Shown here in pieces: positions 52,961 to 62,230 of a stretch of DNA of 64,000 bases; within the stretch, counting starts at the first letter, position 1, and each line of letters begins with the position of its first letter. The DNA comes from Streptomyces europaeiscabiei (GTDB lineage Bacteria; Actinomycetota; Actinomycetes; Streptomycetales; Streptomycetaceae). The notes under the pieces are model-generated. The model was given only the letters and a program-made list of their open reading frames with translations. It did not search any database and was not told the origin of the DNA. The stretch is taken from assembly GCF_036346855.1 (NCBI RefSeq), contig NZ_CP107841.1, forward strand, positions 5,956,001 to 6,020,000. Reading direction: 5' to 3'. Both the position numbers and the translations under genes were made by a program.

Positions 52961-53033
52961 AGCGAGGGCCAGGAGCGGAGAGAGGCCCAGGGGCGGAGAG
53001 AGGCCCAGGAGTGGAGAGAGGCCCAGGGGCGGT
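52944..53033 (+). repeat. 18-bp tandem repeat spanning the permease stop codon
   Basis: There are five 18-bp units; a representative is GAGAGGCCCAGGGGCGGA. The first unit (52944-52961) contains the TAG stop; later units have CGG or TGG in its place. The repeat keeps the reading frame, so readthrough would add repeated GEGQE/REAQ-type hexapeptides up to the next TAG, about 36 codons on. Confidence 0.85.
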
Positions 53034-53106
53034 CCGAGGGGAGAGCAGTGTTGGGCGATACCTCATAGAATGACCCATATGCCATCCGTCAGATGGGACG
53101 GCCGTC

Positions 53107-55584
53107 ATGATGTTCCCCAAGGAGGTAACAACGGACGGAACGCATGGACCGTTCGAGATGGCGAACGTGGCTGCCGTGGTGATCGACGCGAACGGCACGG
53201 TCATCGGCTGGACGGGGGCCGCCGAGCGGCTTCTGGGATACGGCGCGGCCGAGGTCCTCGACCGCTCCGCCGCCACTCTGCTGGCGCGGCCCGAGGACGC
53301 GTCACGGGCGGCCGAGGTCGCCGAGGAGTGCGGGACCCGGGAGAGCTGGGGCGGCCTGGTGGGCGCCCGGCACCGTGACGGCCACCGTCTCGAGGTCGGG
53401 CTGCGGGTGACCGCGATGTCCGACACCGACGACCGCAGGGCCTGGCTCGTCTCGGCGATCGACGTGGCGAAGGCTCCGACCTGGGCGGTCAGCGGGGAGG
53501 TGCTGGAGGGTTTTCTCACCCGCTCACCGCTCGGCATGGCCGTGCTCAGCCCGGACCTGCGGTACGTGTGGATGAACGACACCCTGGAGCGCTACGGCGG
53601 TGTGCCGCGCGAGGAGCGGCTCGGGCGCCGGATGTCGGAATCGTTGCCGGGCCTGAACACCGAGGCCCTCGAAGCGCAGATGCGGCGGGTGCTGGAGACC
53701 GGCGTGCCGGTCATCGACTACGAGTACCGGGGCTGGACCTGGGCGGATCCGCACCGGGAACACGCCTACTCCACCTCCTTCTTTCGGCTCGACGACCCGG
53801 ACGGCAGCCCACTGGGCGTGTGTTACATGGGCATGGACGTCACCGACAGATGGCGGGCCCGGGAGCGCCTGGCCCTGCTCAGCGAGGCCAGCGCCTGTAT
53901 CGGGGGCACGCTGAACGTGATGCGGACCGCCCAGGAGCTGGCCGACTTCTCGGTACCGAGGCTCGCCGACTTCGTGACCGTCGATCTGCTGGAAGCGGTG
54001 CTGCACGGTGAGGAACCCGGTTCGCGGCCGTCCGACGGCACGTATCCGGCGCGGCGTGCCGGGCAGCAGTCGATCCACGAGGGCTGTCCGGAATCGGTGA
54101 TCGCCACCGGCGACCCGATCGCCGCCCCCCTGTCGTCGCCGTACATCCAGTGCATGGTCAACGGCACCTCGATGCTGGATCCGAGTCTGGACCCCGACAC
54201 CACTCCTTGGATCGCCGAGGACCCGGCCCGGGCCGCGAGCATCAGGGAGTTCGGGATGCCCTCCGCGATGTGGGTGCCGCTGTCCGCGCGCGGCACCGTG
54301 CTGGGCGTGGCCACCTTCATCCGTACGGCCCATCCGGAGCCGTTCGAGGAGGACGATCTGCTGCTCGCCGAGGAACTGGTCAGCCGGGCCGCGGTGTGGG
54401 TGGAGAACGCCCGCCGCTACACGCGTGAGCACGCCGCGGCGCTGGCCCTGCAGCGCAGTCTGCTCCCGCAGGGGCTGAACGGCGGGACCGCCATGGAGGT
54501 GGCCTCGCGCTATCTGCCGGCCGATGCCCGGGAAGGGGTGAGCGGCGACTGGTTCGACGTGATCCAGCTGTCCGGCGCCCGGGTCGCCCTGGTCGTCGGT
54601 GACGTGGTCGGGCACGGCCTCAACGCCGCGGCGACCATGGGCAGGCTGCGTACCGCCGTACAGACGCTCGCCGACATGGACCTGCCGCCCGATGAGCTGC
54701 TGGCCCACCTGGACGACCTGGTGATCCGCCTGACGGAGGAGAAGGGCGGTGACGACGAGCCCATCGCCACCGCGGTACTGGGCGCCACCTGCCTCTACGC
54801 CGTCTACGACCCGGTCACCCAGCTGTGCACCATGGCCCGGGCCGGACATCCGCCGCCCGCCGTGGTCACCCCCGCCGGCAAGGTCGTCTTCCCGAAGCTT
54901 CCGGCGGGCCCTCCGCTGGGCCTCGGCTCGCTGCCCTTCGAGTCCGCCGAGATGTCCCTTCCCGACGGGAGCCTGATCGCCCTCTACACCGACGGCCTCA
55001 TCGAGAGCAGCGACCAGGACATCGACGTCGGGCTGTCCCGCCTCAGCGATGTGCTCGCGCAGTCCGGCCTGCCGCCGGAGGACCTGTGCTCGGCGGTCGT
55101 GAACAAACTGCTGACCGGCCCGCAGACCGATGACGTCGCTCTGCTCCTGGCCCGGCCGCATGCGCTGGGCGCCGACCGGGTCGCGTCGTGGGACCTGCCG
55201 ACGGACCCGGCGATCGTCGCGAGCGCCAGGGAGCTGGCCGTCCGCCAGCTCCTGGGGTGGGGGCTGGAGGACCTGGTGATGACCACGGAACTGGTGGTCA
55301 GCGAGCTGGTCACCAACGCCATCCGGCACGGCACCGCGCCCGTCAGGCTGCGCATGATCCGGCATGACAAGTTGATCTGCGAGGTGTCCGACGCCAGCAA
55401 CACCTCGCCCCGGATGGGCCATGCGCGGACCACCGACGAGGGCGGCCGGGGGTTGTTCCTGGTCGCCCAGCTGACCCGCCGTTGGGGTACGCGCTACACC
55501 CGGGCCGGAAAGATCATCTGGGCCGAGCAGGACCTGCCGAGGCAGGCGGGCAAACAAGCGGGCGCTGACGGCCCGGGTGCTTGA
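53107..55584 (+). CDS. PAS/GAF/SpoIIE phosphatase with C-terminal HATPase kinase domain
   Basis: This 825-residue signalling protein has PAS 1 (about 20-120: AAVVIDANGTVIGWTGAAER), PAS 2 (about 135-255: FLTRSPLGMAVLSPDLRYVW), a GAF domain (about 260-440: LALLSEASACIGGTLNVMRT) and a PP2C/SpoIIE phosphatase (about 445-680: LQRSLLPQG, SGDWFDVIQL, VVGDVVGHGLNAAATMGRLR, LYTDGLIES, TDDVALLLA). An anti-sigma-type HATPase completes it (about 700-810: VVSELVTNAIRHGTAPVRLR, EGGRGLFLVAQLTRRWG). Such proteins control partner-switching sigma-factor circuits. The start is uncertain (ATG 53107, 53110 or 53158). Confidence 0.88.
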   Translation: MMFPKEVTTDGTHGPFEMANVAAVVIDANGTVIGWTGAAERLLGYGAAEVLDRSAATLLARPEDASRAAEVAEECGTRESWGGLVGARHRDGHRLEVGLRVTAMSDTDDRRAWLVSAIDVAKAPTWAVSGEVLEGFLTRSPLGMAVLSPDLRYVWMNDTLERYGGVPREERLGRRMSESLPGLNTEALEAQMRRVLETGVPVIDYEYRGWTWADPHREHAYSTSFFRLDDPDGSPLGVCYMGMDVTDRWRARERLALLSEASACIGGTLNVMRTAQELADFSVPRLADFVTVDLLEAVLHGEEPGSRPSDGTYPARRAGQQSIHEGCPESVIATGDPIAAPLSSPYIQCMVNGTSMLDPSLDPDTTPWIAEDPARAASIREFGMPSAMWVPLSARGTVLGVATFIRTAHPEPFEEDDLLLAEELVSRAAVWVENARRYTREHAAALALQRSLLPQGLNGGTAMEVASRYLPADAREGVSGDWFDVIQLSGARVALVVGDVVGHGLNAAATMGRLRTAVQTLADMDLPPDELLAHLDDLVIRLTEEKGGDDEPIATAVLGATCLYAVYDPVTQLCTMARAGHPPPAVVTPAGKVVFPKLPAGPPLGLGSLPFESAEMSLPDGSLIALYTDGLIESSDQDIDVGLSRLSDVLAQSGLPPEDLCSAVVNKLLTGPQTDDVALLLARPHALGADRVASWDLPTDPAIVASARELAVRQLLGWGLEDLVMTTELVVSELVTNAIRHGTAPVRLRMIRHDKLICEVSDASNTSPRMGHARTTDEGGRGLFLVAQLTRRWGTRYTRAGKIIWAEQDLPRQAGKQAGADGPGA

Positions 55585-56232
55585 GAGCCCCTCGCGAACC
55601 CCACGCGTCATGCATGCCGAGATGCTGTCGCCACTGTCGCCACCCGTGCTGGACCGACCGTACGGCGTGCCGGACGGCATCGTCCGACCCGTGTCTTCGC
55701 AGGACGCCCCGGTGACTCGTGACTCCGGGACAAGCGTCGTCGGTCGTGTCGCTGAGCGGCTGCTCCGGAGGCATGGGTGGGGACGAGTCGGACTCTGATC
55801 ACGCGGACGCGGGGGCCGCACCGCATGTGGGGGTCCTCGGGGTCCGACGTCAGGACGGTCACCCGGATGCCCTCGGCCTCGGCGGCGGCGAGCCGTTCGG
55901 TGAGTCCGAGTGTGCGGCGTACGAGCTTGGACAGGCCCTCGACCGGGCCGGGCTCGGTTTCGGCGTCCTCGATCCACCGCGAGAACTGCAAGTACCGGTT
56001 CCGCGGTCCGGCGGCGGCGTGGGCGGGCCGCACCTGGGCGGGCGCCGGAACCGGTACTGGTTCGCGAAGGCGCACTCGAAGCACACGAGGATCCTCAGCG
56101 GGGTGTGGCACATGGGGACCTCGGATGTCGCCGGGCGGACCCTCACCGCGACCGACCATCGATCACATGATGGTCGTCACCGGGCTGTACCGGGGAGGAT
56201 GACGTCGATGCCACACCACCCAGGGAGGGGAA
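55585..56232 (-). other. Probable relic of an unrecognised minus-strand gene
   Basis: No intact gene. On the minus strand MCHTPLRILVCFECAFANQY (from about 56113) leads, after a frame change near 56050, into FSRWIEDAETEPGPVEGLSK and LGLTERLAAAEAEGIRVTVL. That has a non-random protein-like composition and fades near 55777. I recognise no family. Confidence 0.3.
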
Positions 56233-56667
56233 GTGCAGCGCAGATGGCTGCTCGGCGCCGTGGTTGCCATGACGATCACGGCGGCCGGGTGCACAGGGGA
56301 CGAACAGGGCACGGCGGACGACAAGGGGGCCCGGCAGGCGGTGAAATCCTACGTGGACGCCCTCAACTCCCGTGACGCCACCGCACTGATGCGTATCGGT
56401 GGCGTCCCGGAGGACCGGCGGGCGAAGAAGGAAGCCCGGCAGATCCTCGCGGAGAAGGGCGGCCGGGATCTGAGGATCGTCGATCTGGAGGTCGACTACG
56501 AATTCGGCCCGGACGTGGGCTCGGCCAGCCTGGCGGCGGAGGCCGAGGCAGGGGAGGACCTTCGCGAAACGGTGACCGTCATGCGGGAAAGCGGCGCATG
56601 GCATGTGGTGATCTTCGTTGACCGCCCGTCGGACAAGTCGTCATCGGCGACGGACAGACCCGCTTGA
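56233..56667 (+). CDS. Small secreted lipoprotein
   Basis: GTG 56233 follows GGGAGGGG and gives 144 residues with a lipoprotein signal (RRWLLGAVVAMTITAAGC). A small NTF2-like or DUF4878-like domain follows (ARQAVKSYVDALNSRDATAL, then DLRETVTVMRESGAWHVVIF). The distribution of aromatic residues fits a cone-shaped NTF2 fold, but this is inference. It is isolated, with no operon partners, and ends in a Ser-rich tail. Confidence 0.7.
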   Translation: MQRRWLLGAVVAMTITAAGCTGDEQGTADDKGARQAVKSYVDALNSRDATALMRIGGVPEDRRAKKEARQILAEKGGRDLRIVDLEVDYEFGPDVGSASLAAEAEAGEDLRETVTVMRESGAWHVVIFVDRPSDKSSSATDRPA

Positions 56668-56877
56668 TCGCCGGGCCCCGACGACAACACCCACACCGTC
56701 GGGGCCCGGCCTCCGTACGCTCCCGAGGGGCGGACGCCAGGCGGCGCCGGTGCCTGTCCGGCTGAGGGAATCGGCATGCGGCAGCCGTAAGGGCCGCTGT
56801 CGGTGGCCCCGCAGCGGTTGTCGCCTGCTGTCGCAGCTGCTCCGCACGGGCTGTCAGGGGAACCGAGAGGAACGCCG

Positions 56878-56995
56878 GGTGAAGGGAAAACCGAGATAGA
56901 CAGAGAAAGGCCGACAAGGAAGGGGAAAAGCGTGAAAGGACCGAGAGAGAACGAGAAGGGCTGAGAAGGGCAAGTGGGGGCAAGTGGGGGTGAGG
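56878..56995 (+). other. Purine-rich strand-asymmetric tract
   Basis: About 118 bp are dominated by G and A on the plus strand (GGGTGAAGGGAAAACCGAGA, then GAGAAAGG-type motifs), ending in a tandem GGGCAAGTGGG. It forms part of the 1-kb gene-free stretch 56668-57695, which also holds a tRNA-like TTCGAATCC motif and a Crp-type site. Confidence 0.6.
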
Positions 56996-57344
56996 CGTCG
57001 GCTGTCGTTCGACCTGCAGAAATGTCATGGATCAAGCAGGGGCGAGGAAGTCTGCCCGGGAATTCTTTCGGCTCGGCGCGCGGGGGTTCCGGTTCGAATC
57101 CCGAAGGCCGTCGCATCCCGTCTCGTGGGCTCGATCGATGGGCGCCGACGGCGTCTGCCGCCCCGCCTGGGCGAGAGGGGCGGGCAACAGGGCCCGACGA
57201 GTGGACCGTTCGGCCTCTCGGCGGGTGCTCGTGGGTGGTGCTGCTCGGGAGTGTCACCGATGGGGTGCGCGTGGCGGTTGGGGATGAGGTGACAATCTGG
57301 TGAGGCGGGTGTGGCAGGAGTTCGCCGGAGCGACTCAGGTTTGA

Positions 57345-57360
57345 CGTGATGTGCGTCACA
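57345..57360 (+). promoter_or_regulatory. Crp-like binding site
   Basis: CGTGATGTGCGTCACA fits the Streptomyces Crp pattern GTG-N6-GNCAC exactly and the general TGTGA-N6-TCACA with one mismatch. It lies about 335 bp upstream of the glycosyltransferase start, in the only long promoter region before the polysaccharide operon. Confidence 0.5.
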
Positions 57361-57695
57361 TTCGCTTTGTTTGTGCGAAGGTTGCGCGGGGCTGGATGCA
57401 AAGTGTCGGTGGGGAGGTCGGTTCCTGCTCGGGTTGCCCACAAGTGCTTTGCTGCTGATGAGGTTTGGGGATGCGTCAGCCGCGCGAGCCGTCTGGGGGC
57501 GGGTGCTCGGGTGGAGTGTGCTGTTCGCTGATGCGGATTCGCTCTGTGGAGTATTCGTGACTTCGACAGGTGAATTCTGTGTTTCTCGTGTGTCGAGAGA
57601 GGTCGATTCGGCCCTAGATTTCCCCGCGTAGACCGCGCACGTCGCACATTTCGGCCACGTGTTTGGGCAAGGCTCCGGCTGGGGGTTCTGGGTTC

Positions 57696-58988
57696 GTGTC
57701 GGATTTCTTCGACGATGTCTGGTCATGGATGGTCATGGTGACCGCCGAGACATCGTGGCGCGAGTTGATGCCGCTGGGCATCGCCGGCGCCTTCGTCTGG
57801 GGCCTGTGGCTCTATCGGGCAGTGCTCTCCCGGTTCGCCAAGCCAGTGGTGAACAACTACCGGACCACGGTGTCCGTGGTGGTCCCGGCATACCGGGAGG
57901 ACGCGAGCATCCTGCTGGACTGCCTGGACACCTGGCTGGCGCAGGATCCCACCGAGGTCATCATCGTCCCGGACGTGGAGGACACGGAAGTCCTGCGCAG
58001 GCTGGCGCAGGTGACGGATTCCCGGGTCCGGGTGCTGGCGTTCGAGCACCGTGGGAAGCGGTCGGCCCTGGGGGTGGGGATCCGGGCCGCGACGAGCGAG
58101 CTGGTGGTGCTCGTGGACTCGGACACCCGTTGGGAGCCGGGACTGCTGGCCGCCGTCCAGATGCCCTTCGTCGATCCCGCGGTCGGCGGTGTCGGCACCC
58201 AGCAGAACGTCTACCAGCGCCGGACCAGCGTCTGGCGGCGCATCGCCGACTGGCTGGTCAACCTCCGCTACTACGACTACGTCCCGGCCATGGGCCGCGC
58301 CGGCGCCGTGGCCTGTCTGTCCGGCCGGACGGCGGCGTACCGGCGGGCCGCGATCGAGCCCGTGCTGGAGAACCTGGAGAACGAGTTCTTCCTGGGCCGG
58401 CGCTGCGTCGCCGGTGACGACGGGCGGCTGACCTGGCTGGTGCTGGCCTCCGGCTACAAGACCGTGCACCAGTCCTCCGCACGGGCGATATCGATGTTCC
58501 CGTCCTCGTTCCGCGCCTTCGTCAAGCAGCGGGTGCGCTGGAGCAGGAACTCCTACCGCTGCTACCTGACCGCCCTGTACAAGGGCTGGCTGTGGCGGGT
58601 CCCCCTGGTCACCAAGATCACTGTGCTGCAGATCCTGCTGACGCCGGTGACGATGGGCATGGCGCTCGGGTACCTGTTGTTCAGCCGCCTGGAGCTGACC
58701 GGCCGGGGCGTGGTCCTCGTACTGATCTGGCTGCTCGTGGGGCGTGGCATCCGTGGCTACTCCCACCTGCGCAAGCATCCGCAGGAGCTGCTGCTGCTGC
58801 CGCTGCTCGCTCTCGTCGTCATCATGATCTCGCTGCCGATCAAGCTGTTCGCCTTCCTCACCATGAACAGGCAGGGCTGGCTGACCCGCACCAGCGACCG
58901 CATCGGCGGAGAGGGACAGGACTCCTCCTCCCTGGGAGGTGCGACGCGGGTCACCGCGTCCTCGTGGCCGGAGGTGCAGCAGTCATGA
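57696..58988 (+). CDS. Processive family-2 glycosyltransferase, hyaluronan-synthase-like
   Basis: This 430-residue membrane enzyme has an N-terminal helix (LGIAGAFVWGLWLYRAVLSR) and a GT2 domain with VSVVVPAYREDASILLDCLD, VLVDSDTRWEPG (DxD), GAVACLSGRTAAYRR, the GDDGRLT acceptor motif and KQRVRWSRN (QxxRW). At least four C-terminal helices form a polymer channel. GTG 57696 is preferred to TTG 57663, although neither has a strong ribosome-binding site. The layout is that of HasA/NodC/PgaC synthases that polymerise and export a beta-linked glycan. Its stop overlaps the next ATG. Confidence 0.87.
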   Translation: MSDFFDDVWSWMVMVTAETSWRELMPLGIAGAFVWGLWLYRAVLSRFAKPVVNNYRTTVSVVVPAYREDASILLDCLDTWLAQDPTEVIIVPDVEDTEVLRRLAQVTDSRVRVLAFEHRGKRSALGVGIRAATSELVVLVDSDTRWEPGLLAAVQMPFVDPAVGGVGTQQNVYQRRTSVWRRIADWLVNLRYYDYVPAMGRAGAVACLSGRTAAYRRAAIEPVLENLENEFFLGRRCVAGDDGRLTWLVLASGYKTVHQSSARAISMFPSSFRAFVKQRVRWSRNSYRCYLTALYKGWLWRVPLVTKITVLQILLTPVTMGMALGYLLFSRLELTGRGVVLVLIWLLVGRGIRGYSHLRKHPQELLLLPLLALVVIMISLPIKLFAFLTMNRQGWLTRTSDRIGGEGQDSSSLGGATRVTASSWPEVQQS

Positions 58989-60922
58989 CGCGTCAACAAC
59001 TCTCGTCCGTCCGGCGGACACTGCGGGGCGCGGTCGTGCTGCCGCTCGCCGCCGGTCTGCTCCTCGCTTCCGCGGCCATCTCACCGGCCGCCGACGGAGA
59101 CGGCAAGCCGCAGGTCAGTGCCGCCGACGCGGAGAACGAGACCGCGCTCGTGGCAGCCGAGGACCATCGACTGGACCAGGTCCGCGCGGTCGCCGCCGTC
59201 GCCCCCCTGAAGGGCGGCGAGTGGAAGGCGCCGTACCGGCTGGACACCGGGGACGGCTACACCCTGGTCCTCACCCAGCGCAGCAACGCCTACACCGTCT
59301 CGGACCTGCTCGAACTGGCTCCGCAGACGTTCGTCCGCCAGCCGGACGGCGCGTATCTGCTGACCGAGAACATCTATCTCAACGCGGGTGCCAAGCTGAA
59401 GCTGTCCAACCCCGGCGGACTGACGCTGCGGATGGCCAGCAGCAACAAGGGCTTCGTCAGCATCGTCTCCTTCGGCGGCCGGCTCACCCTGGAGGGCACC
59501 CCGCAGGCGCCCCTGCGGATCACCAGCTGGAACGACAACAAGAAGAAGCCGGACAAGGACGTACGGGACGGCCGGGCCTACATCCGCGCCATCGGCGGCC
59601 AGTTCTCCATGAAGTACGCCAAGGTCGGCGATCTCGGGTTCTGGAGCGGGCGCACCGGCGGCCTGAGCCTGACCGGAACCGACCGCCCCGACACCGGCAA
59701 CATCGACGACTCGACGGTGGCGCCGGGCTCGAAGGGCGGCAGCGGCGGCGTCGTGGCCCAGCCCTCCGGCTCGCTGGCCACGCCGGACACCCGGTTCTCG
59801 GTGCCCAGCCTCTCCTACGTCTCCGCGGAGATCGGACACTCCACCCTCACGGGCAACGCCTTCGGGCTGTTCCTGTCCGGCGCCAACGGCGTCAGCATCA
59901 GCGACAGCACCGTGCGCCGGAGCCTGGAACACGGTGTGGTCCTGCACCGGTTCGTCACCAACGCCGTGGTCGAGCGGACCGTCTCCAAGGACAACGGCGG
60001 CGACGGGTTCGTGCTCGCCCGTGCCACCGAGCAGGTCCGGGTCAGCGGTTCCACCGCCGAGGGCAACGGCGGCAACGGGTTCACGCTCAGCGGCCGGCCG
60101 CTCGCCAGCGGCCCCTCGGCATCCGGCGAGTCCATCAGCAGCTACGGCTCCAACTCCGTGTCCGACAGCACCGCCAGGGACAACGGCCACTACGGCATCG
60201 AGATCTTCGGCGGCAAGGACGTCGGTGTGCAGAACAACCGCGTCGAGGGCGGCGACATGGGCATCGTGGCCCGCAAGGACGCCACCAAGGTCGCCATCAC
60301 CGGGAACCGGCTCGTCGGCCAGTCACGGCAGGGCATCTCGGTGCGTGACGGAGTGACCGCCGCGACCATCACGGGCAACATCGTCGAAAGCACCGAAACC
60401 GGCATCTACATACGGGACTCGGTCGGCGAGATACGCGGCAACACGATCCAGGACGGCACCAACCACGGGATCACCCTCGTCGGCGGCGTCGCCGAGTCGA
60501 TCATCACGTACAACGTCATCTCCGGGGTCGGCCCGAGCGCCGTGGACACCACCCGGGCCCACGGTGGCATCGCGGTCAGGGAGAACCAGACGTTCGCCTG
60601 GCACGACACCAGCTCTTTCTGGGTCAAGTTCCGGCACTACGCCAGCCCGATGACGCTGCTCTGGACGTTCATCCTGCTGCTCATCCTGTTCTCCGCCGTT
60701 CTGGGCCGACGCCAGGCCCGCAAGGGACACCGTCACGGCGGACAACGCCTGGGCAGGCACCCGTACGAGGACAAGAAGTCGGTGACCAACAGCGCGTCCG
60801 TCGTCGAGATCCCCGTCCGTCAGGCGCCCGAGCGCAGCTGGTTCTCCAAGGAGGACGAGGAGACCACCAGCCTGCGCGCCCTGACTCCCCAGTCCGTCCC
60901 AGCCGCCCGTCCGCCCCGATGA
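58985..60922 (+). CDS. Exported right-handed beta-helix protein with C-terminal membrane anchor
   Basis: This 645-residue protein has a signal peptide (RGAVVLPLAAGLLLASAAIS). A long parallel beta-helix follows, with NOSY/PbH1-type rungs (GVSISDSTVRRSLEHGVVLH, AVVERTVSKDNGGDGFVLA, GIYIRDSVGEIRGNTIQDGT). A transmembrane helix near residue 560 (LLWTFILLLILFSAVLG) leads to a basic cytoplasmic tail. The fold is that of alginate C5-epimerases and polysaccharide lyases. Coupled to the synthase (ATGA), it probably modifies or guides the nascent glycan at the outer face of the membrane. Activity is inferred. Confidence 0.8.
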   Translation: MTRQQLSSVRRTLRGAVVLPLAAGLLLASAAISPAADGDGKPQVSAADAENETALVAAEDHRLDQVRAVAAVAPLKGGEWKAPYRLDTGDGYTLVLTQRSNAYTVSDLLELAPQTFVRQPDGAYLLTENIYLNAGAKLKLSNPGGLTLRMASSNKGFVSIVSFGGRLTLEGTPQAPLRITSWNDNKKKPDKDVRDGRAYIRAIGGQFSMKYAKVGDLGFWSGRTGGLSLTGTDRPDTGNIDDSTVAPGSKGGSGGVVAQPSGSLATPDTRFSVPSLSYVSAEIGHSTLTGNAFGLFLSGANGVSISDSTVRRSLEHGVVLHRFVTNAVVERTVSKDNGGDGFVLARATEQVRVSGSTAEGNGGNGFTLSGRPLASGPSASGESISSYGSNSVSDSTARDNGHYGIEIFGGKDVGVQNNRVEGGDMGIVARKDATKVAITGNRLVGQSRQGISVRDGVTAATITGNIVESTETGIYIRDSVGEIRGNTIQDGTNHGITLVGGVAESIITYNVISGVGPSAVDTTRAHGGIAVRENQTFAWHDTSSFWVKFRHYASPMTLLWTFILLLILFSAVLGRRQARKGHRHGGQRLGRHPYEDKKSVTNSASVVEIPVRQAPERSWFSKEDEETTSLRALTPQSVPAARPPR

Positions 60923-60954
60923 CGACGCGTTCCCGCTAACCGGAGTTGCCTCCC

Positions 60955-62148
60955 ATGTCTTCCGAACCGACCACGTCGAACCCGCCGCCCACCCCCGAGC
61001 GCGGTCCCGCCCGGCAGCCGGCCCTCTGGCTGGCGGGGGGTGCGTTCCTGCTCGCCCTGACGGCGCTCATCGTGGCGGTGACGGGTGACGGCGACGGATC
61101 GGAACCGGAGGTGACGGCCGGGGCCACCACCGCGGGACCCAGGACGCCCGAGGCATCACCGAACGAGGAGGAACCGTCGGCCCTGCCGACCCGGTCGGTC
61201 ATCGAGGAAGCCCCGACCGAACAGGCCACCAGCGGTTCGGTGCCCGACGCCGCGGTGACCTGCCCGGCCGCCTCCGTCAAGGTGAGCGACACCGCCACGC
61301 TCGAACAGGCTCTCGCCCAGGCGCGACCGGGAGACAGCATCTCCCTGGGCAACGGCACCTACGTGGGCAACTTCACCGCCGAGGTCTCCGGCACCGCCGC
61401 GAAGCCGATCTTCCTGTGCGGTGGTGCCGGAGCGGTCGTCGACGGCGGCGACACGGACGACGGCTACGCCTTCCACCTGGACCGCGTCAGCAACTGGCGG
61501 CTGGTCGGCTTCACCGTCCGCAACGCCCAGAAGGGCGTGATGGCGGACGGCACGGTGGGCACCGTCATCCAGGGCCTCACCGTCGAACAGATCGGTGACG
61601 AGGCCATCCACCTGCGTAACTTCAGCTCGGACAACATGGTCCGGGACAACACCATCCGCGACACCGGCCTGCGCCGCGAGAAGTACGGCGAGGGCGTCTA
61701 CATCGGCACCGCCAAGTCCAACTGGTGCACCGTGAGCGACTGCAAGACGGACGCCAGCGACCGCAACGTGGTGCTCGGCAACCACATCAGCGACACGACC
61801 GCCGAGTCGATCGACATCAAGGAAGGCACCAGCGACGGCAAGGTCATCGACAACACCTTCGACGGATCGAAGCTGAGCGGCTCCCACAACAACGACTCCT
61901 GGGTCGACGTGAAGGGCAACGGCTGGCTGCTTCAGGGCAACACCGGGAGCCACTCCCCCGAGGACGGCTTCCAGACCCACAAGCTGGTCAACGGCTGGGG
62001 CACCGGCAACATCTTCAAGGACAACACCGCGAACGTGGACGGGCCCGGCTACGGCTTCCACCTCACGTCCGACGGCAACAAAGTCACCTGCGACAACAAG
62101 GCGAAGGACGCCGGCGAGGGTCTCGCCAACGTCGACTGCGCCTCCTGA
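60955..62148 (+). CDS. Second right-handed beta-helix protein, membrane-anchored
   Basis: This 397-residue protein is read from ATG 60955 (GGAG upstream). An N-terminal Pro-rich cytoplasmic stub leads into one membrane helix (LWLAGGAFLLALTALIVAV). A Glu/Thr/Pro linker and a beta-helix follow (LEQALAQARPGDSISLGNGT, VVDGGDTDDGYAFHLDRVSN, GFTVRNAQKGVMADGT). The pattern at YGEGVYIGTAKSNWCTVSDC, SIDIKEGTSDG and SPEDGFQTHK resembles polysaccharide lyases. Two Cys pairs may form disulfides. It likely trims or epimerises the glycan made by the neighbouring synthase. Confidence 0.78.
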   Translation: MSSEPTTSNPPPTPERGPARQPALWLAGGAFLLALTALIVAVTGDGDGSEPEVTAGATTAGPRTPEASPNEEEPSALPTRSVIEEAPTEQATSGSVPDAAVTCPAASVKVSDTATLEQALAQARPGDSISLGNGTYVGNFTAEVSGTAAKPIFLCGGAGAVVDGGDTDDGYAFHLDRVSNWRLVGFTVRNAQKGVMADGTVGTVIQGLTVEQIGDEAIHLRNFSSDNMVRDNTIRDTGLRREKYGEGVYIGTAKSNWCTVSDCKTDASDRNVVLGNHISDTTAESIDIKEGTSDGKVIDNTFDGSKLSGSHNNDSWVDVKGNGWLLQGNTGSHSPEDGFQTHKLVNGWGTGNIFKDNTANVDGPGYGFHLTSDGNKVTCDNKAKDAGEGLANVDCAS

Positions 62149-62230
62149 CCGCCTCCGCCCCATCGCTTCCGCAGGCCGGCACCGGCTCGTGCGGCGGGCC
62201 GACATGCCCGACACACCTCTGGAGACCACC

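Noticed and set aside
53524..55977. 817-codon minus-strand frame opposite the SpoIIE phosphatase
   Set aside because: Arg/Gly/Gln-rich with no domain; the plus strand has PAS, GAF, PP2C and HATPase motifs.
57080..57120. tRNA-like GGTTCGAATCCCGAAGGC motif
   Set aside because: Only a T-arm-like stretch is present. There is no anticodon arm, no matching acceptor strand and no terminator, so I do not call a tRNA or att site.
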